From positions 1-7,856 of the forward strand of contig JAGBFE010000313.1 in assembly GCA_018109965.1 (NCBI GenBank): a stretch of DNA of 7,856 bases. Reading direction: 5' to 3'. The DNA is from Oscillospiraceae bacterium (GTDB lineage: Bacteria; Bacillota_A; Clostridia; Oscillospirales; Ruminococcaceae). Both the position numbers and the translations under genes were made by a program. Under the pieces are notes generated by a model that did not search any database, was not told the origin of the DNA, and was given only the letters and a program-made list of their open reading frames with translations. Positions 5,697 to 7,856 of the stretch are shown here, in pieces. Positions within the stretch are counted from its first letter, which is position 1. Each line of letters starts with the position of its first letter.

Positions 5697-6794
5697 ATGA
5701 AACTTGGTATCGTTGGCCTGCCAAACGTTGGCAAAAGCACACTTTTCAACGCTATTACAAACGCTGGCGCTGCCAGTGCAAACTTTCCTTTCTGCACAAT
5801 CGAGCCAAACGTTGGCGTGGTTGCTGTGCCGGACGAAAGACTGGACAAGCTTGCAGAAATGTACAATCCTAAAAAATACACACCTGCCATCATCGAATTT
5901 GTTGACATTGCAGGTCTTGTAAAAGGCGCAAGCCACGGCGAAGGCCTGGGCAACAAATTTTTGTCCCACATCCGCGAAGTTGACGCAATCATCCATATGG
6001 TGCGCTGCTTTGACTCAACAGACATTATCCACGTTGAAGGCAGTGTTGACCCGATCCGTGATATCGAAACAATCGACCTTGAGCTTGTTCTGTCCGACCT
6101 TGAAATTGTTGAAAGACGCATTGACAGAACAAAAAAAGCAATGAAGGGCGACAAAAAACTTGGTGACTGCCTTGAAATGCTTGAAAGACTGGCTGAATGG
6201 CTTGGCGAAGGCAAAAACGCCCGTGGCTTTGAACTTAACAGCGACAATGAAAAAGAATGGTTTTACGAAATGCCTCTTCTTTCCGCAAAACCTGTTATCT
6301 ATGCCTGCAATCTGAGCGAAGAAGACGTAATGGAAGGCATTGAAAACAACACATATTACCCTCTTGTTGCCGAAAAAGCAAAAGCTGACAAAAGCGGCTG
6401 TATGCCAATCTGCGCTAAAATTGAAGAAGACGTTGCAGATATGGAAAAGGAAGAAAAGAGAGAATTTTTGGCAGAGTTTGGTCTTACAACCAGCGGCCTT
6501 GACAATCTCATCAAAGAAAGCTACTCCCTGCTTGGCCTCATCAGCTATCTGACAGCAGGCCCTGAAGAAGTACGCGCATGGACAATCACCCGCGGCACAA
6601 AGGCACCGCAGGCTGCAGGCAAAATCCATTCCGACTTTGAACGCGGCTTTATCCGTGCAGAAATCATTGCATATGATGACCTTATGGCTTGCGGCAGTAT
6701 GGTTGCTGCAAAGGAAAAAGGCCTTGTGCGCAGTGAAGGCAAGGAATATGTGATGAAAGACGGCGACGTAACTTTGTTCCGTTTCAACGTTTAA
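5697..6794 (+). CDS. ychF: Redox-regulated ATPase YchF (OLA1 family)
   Basis: This 365-residue member of the Obg-related P-loop family hydrolyses ATP, binds ribosomes and has been tied to stress responses. The P-loop GLPNVGKST is at residues 7-15 and the G3 motif [10 protein letters not shown] at 70-79, with the conserved [10 protein letters not shown] after it. The base-specificity motif is N205-L-S-E208 in place of NKxD, which is why the family prefers ATP over GTP. A coiled-coil insertion lies around 120-175. The C-terminal TGS domain is visible from [12 protein letters not shown], through [20 protein letters not shown], to the ending [12 protein letters not shown]33 in [10 protein letters not shown] corresponds to the cysteine reported to sense redox state in Escherichia coli YchF. 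Length is standard. The ATG at 5697 starts exactly at the family N-terminus (MKLGIVG). Its ribosome site is poor, with only GGA nine bases upstream. It is a single-gene unit followed by a hairpin. Confidence 0.97.
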   Translation: MKLGIVGLPNVGKSTLFNAITNAGAASANFPFCTIEPNVGVVAVPDERLDKLAEMYNPKKYTPAIIEFVDIAGLVKGASHGEGLGNKFLSHIREVDAIIHMVRCFDSTDIIHVEGSVDPIRDIETIDLELVLSDLEIVERRIDRTKKAMKGDKKLGDCLEMLERLAEWLGEGKNARGFELNSDNEKEWFYEMPLLSAKPVIYACNLSEEDVMEGIENNTYYPLVAEKAKADKSGCMPICAKIEEDVADMEKEEKREFLAEFGLTTSGLDNLIKESYSLLGLISYLTAGPEEVRAWTITRGTKAPQAAGKIHSDFERGFIRAEIIAYDDLMACGSMVAAKEKGLVRSEGKEYVMKDGDVTLFRFNV

Positions 6795-6811
6795 TATCCA
6801 CAGCAAAACAA

Positions 6812-6840
6812 AAGGAGATAATCACAGCGGTTATCTCCTT
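6812..6840. terminator. Hairpin after ychF, terminator-like on either strand
   Basis: AAGGAGATAA (6812-6821) pairs perfectly with TTATCTCCTT (6831-6840) around a 9-base loop. On the plus strand the stem is followed by AAACTATAAT, a poor T tail. On the minus strand it is followed by TTTGTTTTG, a much better one. It most likely marks the ychF transcript end, though its polarity is odd. Confidence 0.55.
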
Positions 6841-6850
6841 AAACTATAAT
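6821..6850 (+). promoter_or_regulatory. Possible promoter of the DMT transporter gene
   Basis: A perfect TATAAT lies at 6845-6850. The best -35 match is ATCACA (6821-6826), four of six positions, with an 18-base spacer that overlaps the preceding hairpin. Transcription would start near 6857, so the RNA would begin within the next hairpin. The evidence is modest. Confidence 0.3.
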
Positions 6851-6852
6851 AT

Positions 6853-6908
6853 GGCGGCAGAGGCCCACTGCCGTTTTGCAACTGACGGAGCAATGCGGGC
6901 GTTGCTCC
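6853..6908 (+). promoter_or_regulatory. Tandem hairpins in the transporter gene leader
   Basis: CGGCAG (6855-6860) pairs with CTGCCG (6868-6873) around a 7-base loop and is followed by TTTTG, resembling a weak terminator. GGAGCAA (6887-6893) pairs with TTGCTCC (6902-6908) around an 8-base loop. Together they fill most of the gap before the transporter start. They could be an attenuator, or simply extra terminator structure for ychF. No known riboswitch is recognised. Confidence 0.35.
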
Positions 6909-6932
6909 CCGTTTCAATTTGATTTTATAATT

Positions 6933-7781
6933 ATGATTTATCTTATCATCGGCATACTTTTCAGCAGTATGCTTTCAATTTTAATGCGTATCAGCGAAAG
7001 CCGCACAAAGTACAACCTTGGTCTGCTGGCAATGAACTACATTTCCTGCACCATTGTTTCTGCCGCCGACACAGGTTTTGGCAATCTTTTCCCTGCCGAA
7101 AGCGGCATTGGCACTGCCGTGCTCATTGGTGTACTGAGCGGTTTTGTGTACCTTGCAGGTTTTGCACTGCTTCAGTTCAATATCAGCAAAAACGGCGTTG
7201 TACTGCCTGCCACATTTATGAAGCTTGGTCTGCTGGTTTCCGTTGCCACAAGCATTATTGTATTTGGCGAACGCCCCCAGGTTGTGCAGATTATCGGTTT
7301 TGTTATTGCCCTTGCTGCAATTGTGCTTATCAACAGCGAAAAAGGCGACGGCACCACAAAAGCCGAAAAAGGCGGTTTTATCTGGCTGATTATTATGCTT
7401 ATCTGTTCCGGCCTTGGCGACACCTTTGCCAAAGTGTTTGAAGAAGTTGGCAATCCGTCCATGAACGACCATTACCTGATGTTCACCTTTGCAACAGCCT
7501 GCGTGCTGTGCCTTGCAATGATGGTATCCAAAAAACAGAAAATCGGCAAAGCCGAAATGCTGTTTGGCGCAATGATTGGTATTCCAAACTATCTGTCCAG
7601 CAAGTTTTTGCTGAAATCCCTTGAATTTGTTGATGCTGTGATTGCATTTCCTACATACAGCGTTGGCTGCATACTTGTAGTTACCCTTGTGGGCCTGTTC
7701 GTATTCAAGGAAAAGCTGAGCAAAAAACAGCTTGTTTCTCTCGGTATGATTATGGTTGCCCTTGCAATGCTTAACCTGTAA
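6933..7781 (+). CDS. DMT/EamA-family membrane transporter
   Basis: This 282-residue inner-membrane protein has about ten predicted transmembrane segments in two repeats of five: near residues 2-18, 29-45, 58-81, 89-111, 116-134, 148-166, 181-198, 207-227, 234-257 and 265-282. Each half closes with the pattern typical of the drug/metabolite transporter superfamily: FGERPQVVQIIGFVIALAAIVLI (111-133) and FKEKLSKKQLVSLGMIMVALAML (258-280). Members export or import amino acids, sugars, nucleosides or drugs. Nothing here fixes the substrate. The ATG at 6933 is chosen because the first membrane helix begins directly after it. An in-frame ATG at 6876 would add 19 polar residues translated through the leader hairpins. 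No good ribosome site precedes either start. It lies 138 bases after ychF and probably has its own promoter. No terminator is visible after it within the window. Confidence 0.88.
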   Translation: MIYLIIGILFSSMLSILMRISESRTKYNLGLLAMNYISCTIVSAADTGFGNLFPAESGIGTAVLIGVLSGFVYLAGFALLQFNISKNGVVLPATFMKLGLLVSVATSIIVFGERPQVVQIIGFVIALAAIVLINSEKGDGTTKAEKGGFIWLIIMLICSGLGDTFAKVFEEVGNPSMNDHYLMFTFATACVLCLAMMVSKKQKIGKAEMLFGAMIGIPNYLSSKFLLKSLEFVDAVIAFPTYSVGCILVVTLVGLFVFKEKLSKKQLVSLGMIMVALAMLNL

Positions 7782-7815
7782 TAAATATGCAAAACGAAAA
7801 TCAATAAAGCAAAAT

Positions 7816-7842
7816 GTCATTCTGAGCGTAGCGAAGAATCTC
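7816..7842. repeat. Short dispersed intergenic repeat (imperfect palindrome)
   Basis: GTCATTCTGAGCG (7816-7828) followed by AGCGAAGAATC (7830-7840) forms an imperfect inverted repeat, with ATTCT pairing with AGAAT. I recognise this string as a motif that recurs between genes in many unrelated bacterial genomes, so it is probably one copy of a dispersed repeat. Only one copy is visible in this window. Nothing else is seen from the transporter stop to the window end. Confidence 0.5.
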
Positions 7843-7856
7843 CTTGTTTCATCAAA

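Noticed and set aside
6015..6806. A 263-codon minus-strand open frame inside ychF
   Set aside because: It lies entirely opposite a highly conserved ATPase gene and has no recognisable features.
6981..7820. A 279-codon minus-strand open frame opposite the transporter
   Set aside because: It mirrors the membrane protein gene and gives a lysine/histidine/cysteine-rich sequence with no domain; no promoter or ribosome site was seen.
1..7856. CRISPR array, tRNA, rRNA, insertion sequence, integrase or attachment site
   Set aside because: No regularly spaced repeats, cloverleaf, transposase or recombinase frame, or flanking duplications were seen on either strand.

Overview
The window looks like chromosomal housekeeping DNA from an anaerobic Clostridia-type Firmicute, possibly a gut Oscillospiraceae/Ruminococcaceae-like species. 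That placement is inference. It rests on moderate-GC genes with AT-rich intergenic DNA, strong Shine-Dalgarno sites (AGGAGG, AAGGAG), consensus sigma-A promoters, many short intrinsic terminators and a rubredoxin. No tRNA, rRNA, transposase, phage gene or CRISPR array is visible.

Layout. The 3' end of a rubredoxin gene (+) opens the window. It is followed by an odd perfect-consensus promoter that runs almost directly into a terminator. A minus-strand block follows, in transcription order: a short-chain dehydrogenase (2414-1668), then the tightly coupled pair trxA (1584-1264) and trxB (1251-328), ending at a terminator near 300-320. A 194-base divergent control region separates this block from a plus-strand gene of unknown function (2609-3325). 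That gene has a perfect TTGACA/17/TATAAT promoter, an RxxxxH motif reminiscent of HEPN-fold RNases, and a strong terminator. A minus-strand ALDH4A1-type L-glutamate gamma-semialdehyde dehydrogenase (5268-3646) follows. After a 428-base intergenic region with several hairpins come ychF (5697-6794) and a DMT/EamA-family membrane transporter (6933-7781), both on the plus strand. The window ends in a short imperfectly palindromic intergenic repeat.

How the genes fit together. Rubredoxin, thioredoxin and thioredoxin reductase form a redox-handling cluster. Thioredoxin carries a CGYC active site instead of CGPC, and its partner reductase carries CAAC. YchF is a redox-responsive ATPase that keeps the family's sensor cysteine, so a functional link to thioredoxin is conceivable but not shown here. 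The SDR, the aldehyde dehydrogenase and the transporter look like single-gene metabolic units.

No complete new system is evident. The best candidates for something undescribed are the HEPN-like orphan gene, the promoter-terminator mini-unit at 122-208, and the structured non-coding DNA around ychF.
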